Below are positions 10,864 through 19,888 of a DNA stretch of 64,000 bases, in pieces. Made by a program: the position numbers and the translations under genes. The notes beneath the pieces were generated by a model. That model did not search any database, had not been told where the DNA came from, and saw nothing but the letters and a program-made list of their open reading frames with translations. Every line of letters starts with the position of its first letter. The first letter of the stretch is position 1. The stretch spans positions 21,252,566 through 21,316,565 of the forward strand of contig ML681995.1 in assembly GCA_007922195.1 (NCBI GenBank), written 5' to 3'. Origin of the DNA: Podocnemis expansa (taxonomy: Eukaryota > Chordata > Testudines > Podocnemididae).

Positions 10864-11763
10864 GGCTATGTCCACACCTACATACTTAAATCAATTCAAT
10901 TTGAATTGATTTAAGCTAAATTAAGATGTCACTAAATTGATTCAAGTTGAATTGATTTAATAAGGCCACGCACACGCACACACAAAACCCCAAATCAAAC
11001 TAGCATGTCCAAACACAGGACTTGCTCATTTGATTTCGGAGAGGGGCAACATGGGAGGTGTGGCTGGAAAGCCAGTGGCTGGGGAAGAAAAAGCCCCCAG
11101 GGTGGAGATGCTGGGGGCACCCCACTTCCCCTGCTGCTTCCCAGGCGGCGGGGGTGGAGATCCTAGCATGCCTGACTGGGCGAGCTGAAATAGCCGGCCC
11201 TCACCACCTGAGAAGCGGTGGGGGAACCGGGGCACCCCGTGATCTCTGCCCCGACACCTGGGAAGCGGCAGGAGAAGTGGGGTGCCTCTGGTATCTCTAC
11301 CCCCACTGCCCTGCAAGCGGTAGGGGAAGTGAGGCACCCCACAATCTCTGCCCCTGCCACCCAGGAAGTGGGGCACCCCTGTCATCTCTGCCCCTGCTGC
11401 CTGGGAAGCAGCGGGAGAAGTGTGGTGCCCCCAATCTCTGCCCCTGCAGCCAGGGAAATGGCGGGGGATTGGGGCACCTTGAGATTTCCAACCCTGCCAC
11501 CTTGCAATCCCCTCTGCAGCCCCCCAGCCAGGGTGCTGATGGAGGGCGTGGGGGTCATTCCTTCCAGGGTGCCATGCACAACCTTTTCAATTCAACAGCT
11601 GTTTCACTTTAAAGTAGGTTTTAGCTGTTTTGATCCAATGTTTCTTGAATCAAAATGACAGAGCTCGTCATTTTGATTCAGGAGAATGTCATGTGTACCA
11701 AATCTTTTAAAAATCGAAATAACCAACATTATTTCACTTTAAAAGTTGTGTGTGGACATACCC
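10864..11763. mobile_element. Inverted-repeat DNA transposon with GC-rich core (900 bp)
   Basis: Starts GGCTATGTCCACACC and ends GTGTGGACATACCC, flanked by TAA on both sides (10861-10863 and 11764-11766). The outer arms carry AT-rich palindromes centred on caattgaatt and gattcaagttg. The centre is a GC-rich tandem repeat at 11080-11545. No transposase is visible. Open frames across the core on both strands come from the repeat's low stop content. Confidence 0.8.
11080..11545. repeat. GC-rich degenerate minisatellite inside the transposon
   Basis: Roughly seven degenerate copies of a unit of about 50-65 bp. Recurrent blocks are atctctgcccctgc, gggaagcggcaggagaag and ggggcacccc. The period varies through small indels. 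Overlapping open frames on both strands (for example 11058-11612) are by-products. Confidence 0.75.
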
Positions 11764-11766
11764 TAA

Positions 11767-13559
11767 GGGCCTGATCTAGAGCTATGTGGAGGAAAGACAT
11801 TCTGTTGTTTGACAGACTTGGAGATTTCAAAATCTGAGTTTGTTCCATAGCTGAAGGATGACTAGACACTTTGAAATTGTCCATGAAGGAAAATGCTGAT
11901 AAATATTTAGCTTTGGATCCACTCCAATGTTTCATTTTGATTTTATTTGACATATTAATATAGACTCTATTTTAAAATTGAACCAAAAGTCATTTCAAAA
12001 TGAAAAATTGAAATATTTTATTCTGAAGTCATGGCAGCTTCTGAAGATTCACAGTTCACATTCAGGTCTGCACTGAAACAAAACCAAAAGCTTTTCCCAA
12101 AGAAGGAATAGTTTATTTGTGATATGAAAGACTGAGGTTCAAGTCCCTGCTTTGCCTGATTGAGAGCAAAGCTTTTACATCCCAAATTGTTAGAAAATTG
12201 AACCTACGCCTTCTACATCACAGACAACTACTCTCCCTCAGACTACAGTGGGCATGAATCTCCTGCTGTGTTTTCCCCCTGCTCCTGAAAATGTCATTGA
12301 CACCAATAAGTCTCCATAAAACAATTTTGATTCCAAGAAAGCAACATATTTTTGGTGAAATTCCATTTTGATGAAAACGTTCTGACTAGCTCTATAAAAA
12401 GAAACAAGTTTGCCAGGGATTACATGATTTTCAAGCAAACTCATGGACTAGCCAAGGGTTATTTCAAACTAAGCATAGATTTAGTGAGTCTGTCTCAAAG
12501 TATAAGTTTGATGAAGATTATAACCAGCTGGGTTTGTCTTTAATTACTAAATATTCATTCATGTGGTTCTCCAAGTGAGAACAAATCCAGAGATTATGGG
12601 CTTCTCACAGAATATGGCATATCTACCACTGATCTATTTAATTAAGGATGCTTGACTTTGGTTTAAATGAAATGCTGGAAAAGGGTAAATGAGCTCACTC
12701 AGGAAACTAGAAACTATTGCACCAGACACTGGTCCCAGGAAAAATCATGGTAAGGCACACTCAGTAAAGTATTCAACGATGCTGGCATAAAGAAAGTCAG
12801 TCAACAAGGTTGTGATGACGGGCTGATGCTTTGTGAGTGAATGTGTCAAGGAAGGATTCTGTAGTCCATGAAACTTATGTTGCATGTGGGGAGATATGAA
12901 AAATCATCTTGTGTCTTCTTGTTCCCCTTTCTTTTTCCTTCTTTCAGAGAGTCCTTGTACATGGATTGGTTGCTTTAGCAACAATTGGTCAGAAAAGATT
13001 GGGACTGATTGTCCTTGTTGTCTGAATGGTTAGATCAGGTATGTTGATGAAAACAGCGGCTGGGGCCAATCAGGGCAGGAAAGATCTAGGTAAGAAATAG
13101 CTCTCTGTAGTTTGCAGGGGGACAGGGAATGGAAGGGACAGTCAAAATTCAAATTCTGGAAACTACTTGCCTCTTGCACCTGAGTGCTGGACCTAACCCT
13201 GCAGGACTGCGGGCTAAACAATAAAAAGCAACCCTCCTTCGAAACCCTCTCATGCCCTGGTGGAGAACTAAGTTTCGACTTTTATTTTCTGTTTGGAATA
13301 ATGTGATTCATGCTCATTGCCAGCTTTGAAAGGGAGAGACACAACTTCTCCTTCACCTTGAGTGAAAATAGAGAAGCCACGTGACTTTTTTCAAGAGACA
13401 GACACTCCATTCAGTGTCGCTTCAACAATGGCTTCATGAAAAAAAAAAATCTAGTTAAACCATCTTGACTTTTTGAGATTACAAGTTTAGTTGATAAAGG
13501 AACTGTACTGTCATAATTTACATTTCTTCAAAGCATTTCTCTTAACCCTATGTCCCATC
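11767..13559. other. Mostly unassigned sequence
   Basis: No gene recognised. It contains the repeat annotated at 12290-12400. Related ttttgaaatg motifs near 11990 may be a decayed fragment of the same repeat. Confidence 0.45.
12290..12400 (-). repeat. Unclassified interspersed repeat (agagctagtcagaac type)
   Basis: The minus strand reads tagagctagtcagaacgttt, then aaaatggaatttcacc. A related but longer copy starts ctagagctggctatgaaaat at about 62325 on the plus strand. The family is not one I can name. Confidence 0.45.
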
Positions 13560-13734
13560 CATAAAAAAGGATAAACTTGATGCAAATCAATTATGCTCAG
13601 ATTAAATGGATTAAAATCTGGCTAACTGATAGATCTCAAAGTAGCTGCAAATTGAGGTCTCATCAACCAATGGGTGGTTCTAGTAGGATTTAGCAGGAAT
13701 CTGTTGTTGTCCCTATCCTATTAAATATCTTTAT

Positions 13735-15566
13735 GGCTGTGTCCACATGCAAAGTTTTTTTTTTTTTTAAAAAAGTCATTTCAAAATGCCTTATTTCAAA
13801 ATATTTTTTTTTAATTTGAAATAAGGCAAGCCCCTCCAATTGAAATAGCATGCCCTGTGTATGGACATGCTATTTCGATTCCTGGAGAGGGACACCCTGG
13901 GAGGTTTGGCAACATGGACCCTGGCAGGGTCATGTTGCCACCAATCCTCTGCCTGGCTCTCACCGGGAGAGCCAGGCAGGGGAAAAAGCATCGGGGGCAG
14001 GTCCCCCAGCTGGCTGGCTGGGCAAGGGTGCTTGCCAGCAGCCAAGGGGCACCACAGCTCCCCCACCTGCTTGTCCTTGCCATGGCAGCAGGGCAAGGGG
14101 GTAGTCAAGGGGGACGGCGGCTCCCTCATCCACTTTTCTGGTTCCAGCTGCAAGCCAGGCGCCCGAGTGGACTGCCACTCCTCAATCTCCTTGCCTCACT
14201 GCTGCAGCAGCAGGGCAACCAGGTTCGGGAGCCACAGTCCCCTCTGGCGCTTGGCTTGCAGTTGGAACTAGAAAAGCCTGCGGGGGAGCCTGCTGTTGCG
14301 GCAGCAGGGCAAGTGGGTGGGGTGGGCAGAAGCCGTGGCCCCTGGCTCCACCCCACCACTGGGGATCGGGGCCGCTGCGGGGTGTGCAGGAGCCACAGCT
14401 CCCGGCTCTGCTCACCTGCCCCAGATTGGGGTAGCTGCAGGGCAGCCAGGACCTGTGGCCATTGGCTCTGCCCCGCCGTCCAGACTCCGGGGTGGCTGCG
14501 AGGTGACCAGGAGCTGCAGGCACCTGCCAGACCCAACGAAGCCGCGGGTGCCGGCTCAGCCCCCTGCTGGAGTTCAGGGGCACCTGCTGGCCCCACCAAA
14601 GCCGTGGGTGCCAGCTCAGCGCCCCGCTGGGGCTCAGCAAGGGCCTGAGCCGGCACCCGTGGTTTCCGCGGGGCTGGCAGGTGTCCCCAAGCCCTGGTGG
14701 GGGGTGAGCCTGTGCCCACAGCCTGTGCGCACAGCCCTTACCCGCTGGGGAGGCATGAGCCCAGCCCGGCAGGGGAGCGAGTGGGGGTGCTGGCAGTGGG
14801 AGCTGCGTGCCCCAGTCCCGGCTGCCTGGAAGTGGCCAGGGAACATGCCGGCTGGGGCTCCCCTGGCCGCTTGTGAGTGGCGGGGGGGGGTGCCGGTTAC
14901 CCAGCCTCTCACAGGTTCTGTAGCCTGCAAGGGGCCGGGGAACTGGCACCCCCCGCCACTCACCAGCGGCCAGGGGCTGGAAGAGTGGGGCGTCCCCGCC
15001 ACCCCGCTAGGGAGGGGAGCAGCTGGCCAAGCTGGCTGGGGCACCCGCCACCCCCCTTGTGCTGGGCAAAGGGGAGCAATGGGCTTCACCTGCCACTTCC
15101 CATTGCTGGGAGCAGGGGGTGGTGGTGGGTGCCCCCGCCGGCTTCGCCCACCACTTCCCCTTGCTAGGGGCAGGGGGGGCCAAGTGGGCTGGAGCAGCTG
15201 CCTCCCCCTGCTCCCAGCAGGGGGGGAGTGGTGGGCGAAGCCAGCTCAGGCACCTGCCACCAGGGTGCTGAGGGGGGTGGGACTTCCTCCCAGGATGCCA
15301 TGCACCCTGGGAGGAAAATCAAGTGTTATATCGATATAGTCACATATCAATATAACATAGCCAGATGGGGTTATTTCGAAACCACAGTTTTGAAAAAACC
15401 CTCATTTCGATACAAAACTAGGTTTTATTGTATCGAAATGATTTTCCTTATTTTGAAGTAAGAGAGCTCCTTATTTTGAAATGAGGAAATGTTGTCAGGA
15501 CTTGTCAAGTTTTATTTCGAAACAACGGCTGTTGTTTCAAAATAAAACTCTTGTGTGGACGCAGCC
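13735..15566. mobile_element. Large inverted-repeat DNA transposon with GC-rich core (1.8 kb)
   Basis: Starts GGCTGTGTCCACATGC and ends TTGTGTGGACGCAGCC, flanked by TAT on both sides (13732-13734 and 15567-15569). The disrupted CR1 on either side supplies the pre-insertion sequence, in which TAT occurs once, so a 3-bp duplication is directly supported. The arms contain ttatttcgaa-type palindromes. The middle 1.4 kb is GC-rich repeat. No transposase motif is seen. Confidence 0.85.
13880..15295. repeat. GC-rich degenerate repeat core of the transposon
   Basis: Very GC-rich sequence with recurring blocks such as gccagctcagc, cacctgcc and ggtgccggctcagc in irregular arrays. It produces long overlapping open frames on both strands (up to 347 codons at 14296-15339). 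Their translations are low-complexity Pro/Ala/Gly/Trp-rich and no domain is recognisable. Confidence 0.7.
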
Positions 15567-15650
15567 TATCAGTGATTTAGAACAAAATCATTGCTGGTAA
15601 AATTTGCATGTGACAAACACGAATTTGGAGGGATGAATAATGATTGTAAA

Positions 15651-15838
15651 ACAAATAAGGAGTCTTGTAGCACTCTTAAAGACTAACAGATTTATTCATC
15701 GCATGAGCTTGCATTGGACGAAGTGGGATGTTCTCCCATGAAAGCTTACGTGATGAATAAATTCATTAGTCTTTAAAAGTGCCACAGGATTCCTTATTTG
15801 TTTTGCTGAACTAGACTAACATGGCTATCCCGTTGGAA
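15651..15838 (+). mobile_element. Penelope-like foldback insertion with hammerhead-like core (family 1)
   Basis: Structure in order: arm aaataaggagtcttgtagca to about 15710, a loop with the hammerhead-like core, a second arm complementary to the first over about 58 bp (15741-15799), and the tail gctgaactagactaacatgg. It sits inside the CR1 copy, so it is younger than that CR1. A target duplication is not clear: only ttgt is shared at the two edges. The tail and arms match the Penelope-like element at 57658-59706. Confidence 0.75.
15711..15755 (+). ncRNA. Hammerhead-ribozyme-like motif
   Basis: The core box reads TGGACGA where the hammerhead consensus is CUGANGA, so the last five positions are kept and the first two are changed. 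Stem II is gtggga paired with tcccat (6 pairs, 5-base loop tgttc), and is followed by an intact GAAA. The downstream short stem III of the family is degraded. It is probably inactive. Hammerheads in Penelope-like elements are established knowledge; the assignment here is from motif layout only. Confidence 0.6.
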
Positions 15839-15975
15839 CTTGTCAACATGCAGTGATGGGTATTGATCAATTATACAAACTTACCTGACTGGCTCATTTG
15901 AACAACATACATTTAGGAACAAAGAATATATTTCTCACTCAGAATATGCAGGACTAATGAGAATGAGGGGATGAT

Positions 15976-16482
15976 CACCACTGCCCCTGCAGTTCTGTGG
16001 GCCCTGCACTGTTCTGCCAAGAGCAAGATGGCACGGGGCCCGCACTACAGCCCTCCACGGCCTTGTTGTGCTCCACCCCCTCCCTGCCGCCTTTGGTGCA
16101 GAAATGAAGGCAGTGGGGAAGGGGCGTCAGCTTGGAACCTGCCTCCGCTCTCGGCTGGCTCACCCTGCCTCTAGGGAGGAACAGCTGGCCCAGGGGTGGA
16201 AAGGGCCAGCCCAGAGGGTGGGCTCCACTGTCTCGCCCCTCCCCTGGGCCGGCTGTTCCTCCCTAGGGGTGGGGAGGACCAGCCGAGAGGTGGGGCTGAA
16301 GACCAGAGCCTAGCCCCTGGACTGGCCCACTCTGCCCCTGGGGCAGAGTGGCTGGCTCAGGGGAGGAGTGGGGAGTGCAGGGCCAGCCTCTGGGTTGGCC
16401 CACCCTGACCCCCCCCCCAGCATGGGAGGTGGGCAGCCGGGGGCGCCCCAGGCCAATTGCCTCAGGTCCTGCACCCATCTAG
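15976..16482. mobile_element. GC-rich hAT-like element, copy 1
   Basis: It shares long same-orientation similarity with the element at 37290-37806, including ctgttcctccctaggggtgg. It interrupts the CR1 copy, whose sequence resumes at about 16483. Ends are less clear than in the sister copy. An imperfect gggat repeat at the two edges is the only hint of a target duplication. Frames such as 16068-16313 are by-products of GC content. Confidence 0.65.
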
Positions 16483-17010
16483 GGATAGCGTTGTGAAGCT
16501 GTGACCATGAAAAGGACTTAATGGTTGATAATCAATTCAACATGAGCTCCTAATAAAATGCTGTAGCTAAGAGAACAATGCAATTTTTTAACGTATAAGT
16601 GGAGAAATGTCAAGTAGGCTTAGGCATCTATATATGGTACTATTGAGATCATAACTAGAATGCATTTTTGGTAGCTTCACTTAAAAATGCTGTAGAAAAA
16701 TTGGAAAGAGTTCAGAAAAGGGCTGAAAGAATGACTTGAGGTCTGAAAAACATGCCTCATAATGAGAGACTTAAGGAGCTCAGTCTACTTACTTTATCCA
16801 AGAGATAGTAAAGGGGTACTTTGACCCCAGTCTATAAGTACCTACTTGAGGGAAAAGATGTTGGATAGCAGACAGCAAAAACGGGATAGTGAGAGCCAAT
16901 GAGGCTAGACAAGTTTACCCTAGGAATAAGGCATGCAATTAAGAGTAAGAAAAATAAGCAAAGAGTCCTGTGGCACTTAAAGAGACATTTATGTGATAAA
17001 TACATTGTCT

Positions 17011-17433
17011 AGGGTATGTTTACACTTACAATTTAGTTCAAATTAAGAAGGCTTAAATTGAACTAAATTAGTGCATGTCCACACTAGCTTTCATTAGTTC
17101 GAACTAAGGAGTTCCTTTAGTTTGAACTAAGGAAAGCCTAGTTCAAATCTATAAAACCTTCCTTAAGTTCAAAGTGATGGTTAATTTGACCCAATGTAGC
17201 TGTTAATTCGAACTGTTAGTTCAAATTCACCACAGCTTGATTTTCCTTCTGCAATAACGCCCCCTACCTGATTTGAACTAGCAAGTCCTGTGCATGGACA
17301 TGCTACTTTAATTAGGGTTTCTAGTGTGGCTGTGCTAATTCAAATTAACTTAATTTGAACTAATAATTATTAGCTAGAATTAATTAGTTCAAAGTCAGTT
17401 AATTTGAACTTACTGTCTAAGTGTAGACATAGC
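17011..17433. mobile_element. Inverted-repeat DNA transposon (423 bp, AGTTCGAACT type)
   Basis: Starts AGGGTATGTTTACACTTA and ends TAAGTGTAGACATAGC. The interior is built of ttcgaactaa and aatttgaact palindromes like the element at 8568. It lies inside the Penelope unit. Unlike its relatives it is flanked by a perfect 8-bp direct repeat cattgtct (17003-17010 and 17434-17441) in place of a 3-bp one. Confidence 0.8.
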
Positions 17434-17470
17434 CATTGTCTTTAAGTGCCACAGGACTCCTTGCTTACTT

Positions 17471-19488
17471 TCATAGAATCATAGGGTTAAAAGGGACCTC
17501 ATGAGGTCATCTAGTCCAACCCCCTGCAAGAAAAAAAAAAAAAAAAGGCAGGACCGCTCTCACTAAATTATTTCAGCTAGGGTTTTGTCTAACCAAGCCT
17601 TTTTATTTCTAAAGATGGAGATTCCACCACTTCCCTAAGTAGCCATTCTAATGTTCTGCCACTCTCCTAGTAAGAAAGTTTTTCCTAATACCCAGCCTAG
17701 ACCTCCCCAGCTGCAACTTGAAACTGTTGCTCCTTGTTCTGTCCTCTGTTACTACGGAGAACAGCCAAGCTCTGTCCTCTGTGGAGCAGCACTTCAAGTA
17801 GTTCAAGGTTGCTATCAAATCCCCCCTCAGTCTTCTCATCTGCAGGCTAAATAAGCCTAGTTCCTTCAGTCTCTCTTTGTAGTCTTGTGCTCCAGGCCCT
17901 TGATCATTTTTGTTGCCCTCTGCTGGACTCTTTCTAATTTGTCCACGTCCTTTTTGTAGTGTGGAGCCCAAAACTGGACCCAGCATTCCAGATGTGGCCT
18001 CACCAGTGCCAAATAGAGGGGAACAATCACATCCCTCAGTCTGCTGGCAACACTTCTACTGATGCAGCCCAGTATGCCATTGGCCTTTTTGACAGCAAGA
18101 GCACACTGTTGACTCATACCCAGCTTCCCATCCACCATGACCCCCAGGTCCTTTTCTACAGTGCTGCTACTTTGCTGATTGCTCCCCAGCCTGTAGCTGT
18201 GCATGGGGTTTTTCCATCCCAAGTGCAGGACTTTGCACTTGTCCTTGTTGAACCTCATGAGATTTCGGTTGGCCCACTGCTCCAATTTGTTAAGGTCAAC
18301 CTGAATCCTGTCCCTGCCCTTCAGCATGTCTACTGTTCCCCCAGCTTCGTGTCATCTGCAAACTTACTGAGTGTGCAATCTACATCAGCCAGATCATTAA
18401 TTAAAATATTGAATAGAACTGGCCCCAGGACTGACCCCTGGAGCACATCACTCATTATTGGTTGCCAACTTGACATGGAGCCATTGATTCCTACACACTG
18501 AAACCGTTGATCTAGCCAGTTTTCTATCCTCCTTACAGTCCACACATCCAATCTATACTTCTTTAACTTGCTGATGAGAATGCTGTGGGAAACCATATCA
18601 AAAGCCTTGCTGAAGTCAAGGTAAACCACATCAACGGCTCTTCCTGCATCCCCAAGTCCAGTCATCTCATCATAGAAGGCAATTTTTTCCAGGGACTGAG
18701 GTGAGGCTGACAGGTCTGTAATTCCCCAGTTCCTCCTTTTTGCCTTTCTTGAAGATAGTTACTAAATTTGCTTTTTTCCAGTCCTTTGGCACCTCCCCTG
18801 TTTGCCACAAGTTTTCAAAGATAAGGACCAGCAGTACTGCTATCTCATCGGCCAACTCCCTCAGCCCCCTCGGATGCAGTTTGTCTGGCCCTGTGGACTT
18901 GTGCACATCTAGCTTCTTTAAGTAGTCCCTAATCTGATCTTCCATCACCAAGGGTCTCTCTTCTGTTCTCCAATATGCCTTACCCAGTGTAGTGGGCTGG
19001 GAGCTGGCCCCCCCTGTGAAAACTGAAGTAAAAAAGCATTGAGAGCTTCAGCTTTTTCCGCATCCTCCACCACAAGGATACCTGCCTCATTCAGTAAGCG
19101 ACCTATGCCGTCCCTGATCATCTTGTTATTGACATATATGTAGAACCCCTTCCTGTTATCCTTCACATCCTTTGCTAGCTGCAACTCCAATTGTCCTTTG
19201 GCCTTTCTGATTTTATCCTTGCAGTCCTGAGCAATATTTTTGTATGCCTCCTTAGTCATCTGTCCAAGCTTCCACTTCCTGTAAGGTTCCTTTTTATGTT
19301 TTAGCTCCGTGCAGAGTTCTCTGTTAAGCCACACTGGGCACCTTCCACTTTAGGTGTTCTTTCTGTTCATCAGAATGGTATCTTCCTGTGTTGTTAGCTG
19401 GGTTTCTTTAAAATATAGCCAGCTGTCTTGGACGTCTTTCCCCTTCAGATCAGCCTCACAAGGGATCCTGCCCATCAGCTCCCTAACT
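17471..19488 (-). mobile_element. CR1 LINE, 2 kb, 5'-truncated, antisense in the nest
   Basis: Reads on the minus strand from the linker between the endonuclease and RT domains to a well-kept 3' end. The plus strand starts tcatagaatcatagggttaa, the reverse complement of the terminal octamer zone, followed by the reverse complement of the CR1 3' UTR. An A-run on the plus strand at about 17528-17546 lies inside the 3' UTR. It is the longest and least decayed CR1 in the window, so it is likely the youngest of them. It is inserted in a Penelope unit. Confidence 0.95.
17640..19480 (-). pseudogene. CR1 ORF2 reverse transcriptase, frameshifted
   Basis: Product: the polymerase part of the CR1 ORF2 protein, which reverse-transcribes its own RNA at the target site. 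From the N-terminal side, 19334-18945 carries a lysine-rich linker segment. Next, 18951-18670 carries the start of the RT domain (STGPDKLHPRGL, NYRPVSL). Then 18665-18330 carries the palm with [12 protein letters not shown] and the catalytic FADD at 18351-18362. Finally 18327-17866 and 17986-17648 carry the thumb and C-terminal segment. These lie in different frames, so at least four frameshifts are present, one at a G run near 18330. About 25-35 codons are missing near 18670 between NYRPVSL and the palm. The endonuclease domain is absent. Not functional. Confidence 0.9.
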
Positions 19489-19813
19489 GAACTAGATTAA
19501 CATGACCACTCTGGAAATTAACAGTCGGGGAAATTCACTAGAGCACCTTACTTAAGGACATGTTAGATTTTCCATCACTTGAAGGCTTTAGAATAAGACT
19601 GAATCTTTCTAAAGGGTGAGCTATAGCTTAAACAGAAGTTTCATGTTTGATGCAGATGGGAGGCTTTGTGGATTGTGGTATACAGAAGGTCCAGCTAAGT
19701 AGTAGTTATAATGGTCCTTCCAGGACTAAAATCTATGAAAAACTAATAGTATCTCCAAGGTGTTCTGTGGCCATGATCACTAATGGGATCTTTAAAAAAA
19801 AAAAAAATATCGG

Positions 19814-19888
19814 GCTAGATCCTTAGTGGGTAAATCTGTATAGCTCACTCATTTCAGTGGATCTACACTGATTTACACCATCTGAGGC
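19814..19888. repeat. Amniote hairpin repeat (gaagtcaatgg type)
   Basis: Left arm ctagatccttagtgggtaaa, centre atttcagtgg, right arm ctgatttacaccatctgagg. Imperfect inverted repeat, diverged. Confidence 0.5.

Larger units (their letters stand above)
16946..19515 (+). mobile_element. Penelope-like foldback insertion, itself split twice (family 1)
   Basis: The unit is read as arm gcaaagagtcctgtggcact, then an inverted-repeat transposon (17011-17433), the complementary arm tttaagtgccacaggactcc, then an antisense CR1 (17471-19488), then the family tail gaactagattaacatgacc (about 19489-19507). Flanks aattaagag (16937-16945) and aattaacag (19516-19524) agree at 8 of 9 bases and look like the target duplication. 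Without its own insertions the unit would be about 130 bp. Confidence 0.75.
13560..19741 (+). mobile_element. CR1 LINE copy split by nested insertions
   Basis: One CR1 copy can be followed in order through five plus-strand pieces: about 13560-13734, 15567-15650, 15839-15975, 16483-16945 and 19516-19741. Together they cover the RT region to the 3' end. Landmarks are ctggctaactgatagatctc (13619), aggaacaaagaat (15915), gataatcaattcaacatgag (16528), aattggaaagagttcagaaa (16699) and ttttccatcacttgaaggct (19569). The four gaps hold, in order, an inverted-repeat transposon, a Penelope foldback unit, a GC-rich hAT-like element, and a Penelope unit that itself contains two more insertions. No frame survives. 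Confidence 0.8.

Noticed and set aside
11058..11658. Overlapping frames of 146-184 codons on the plus strand and 119 on the minus
   Set aside because: Products of the ~50-65 bp minisatellite in the transposon at 10864; they repeat the same Pro/Ser/Cys-rich phrases in several frames.
13880..15295. CpG-island promoter of a gene
   Set aside because: The GC-rich block is internal to a transposon with matched ends and a TAT duplication, and no exon or transcript signal lies next to it.
14296..15339. 347-codon open reading frame on the plus strand, with long overlapping frames on the minus strand
   Set aside because: It lies entirely inside the GC-rich repeat core of a transposon. The translation is low-complexity and several frames are open at once, which is expected from high GC and few stop codons.
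17651..18501. Plus-strand frames of 67 and 180 codons
   Set aside because: They are the antisense shadow of the CR1 ORF2 on the minus strand.
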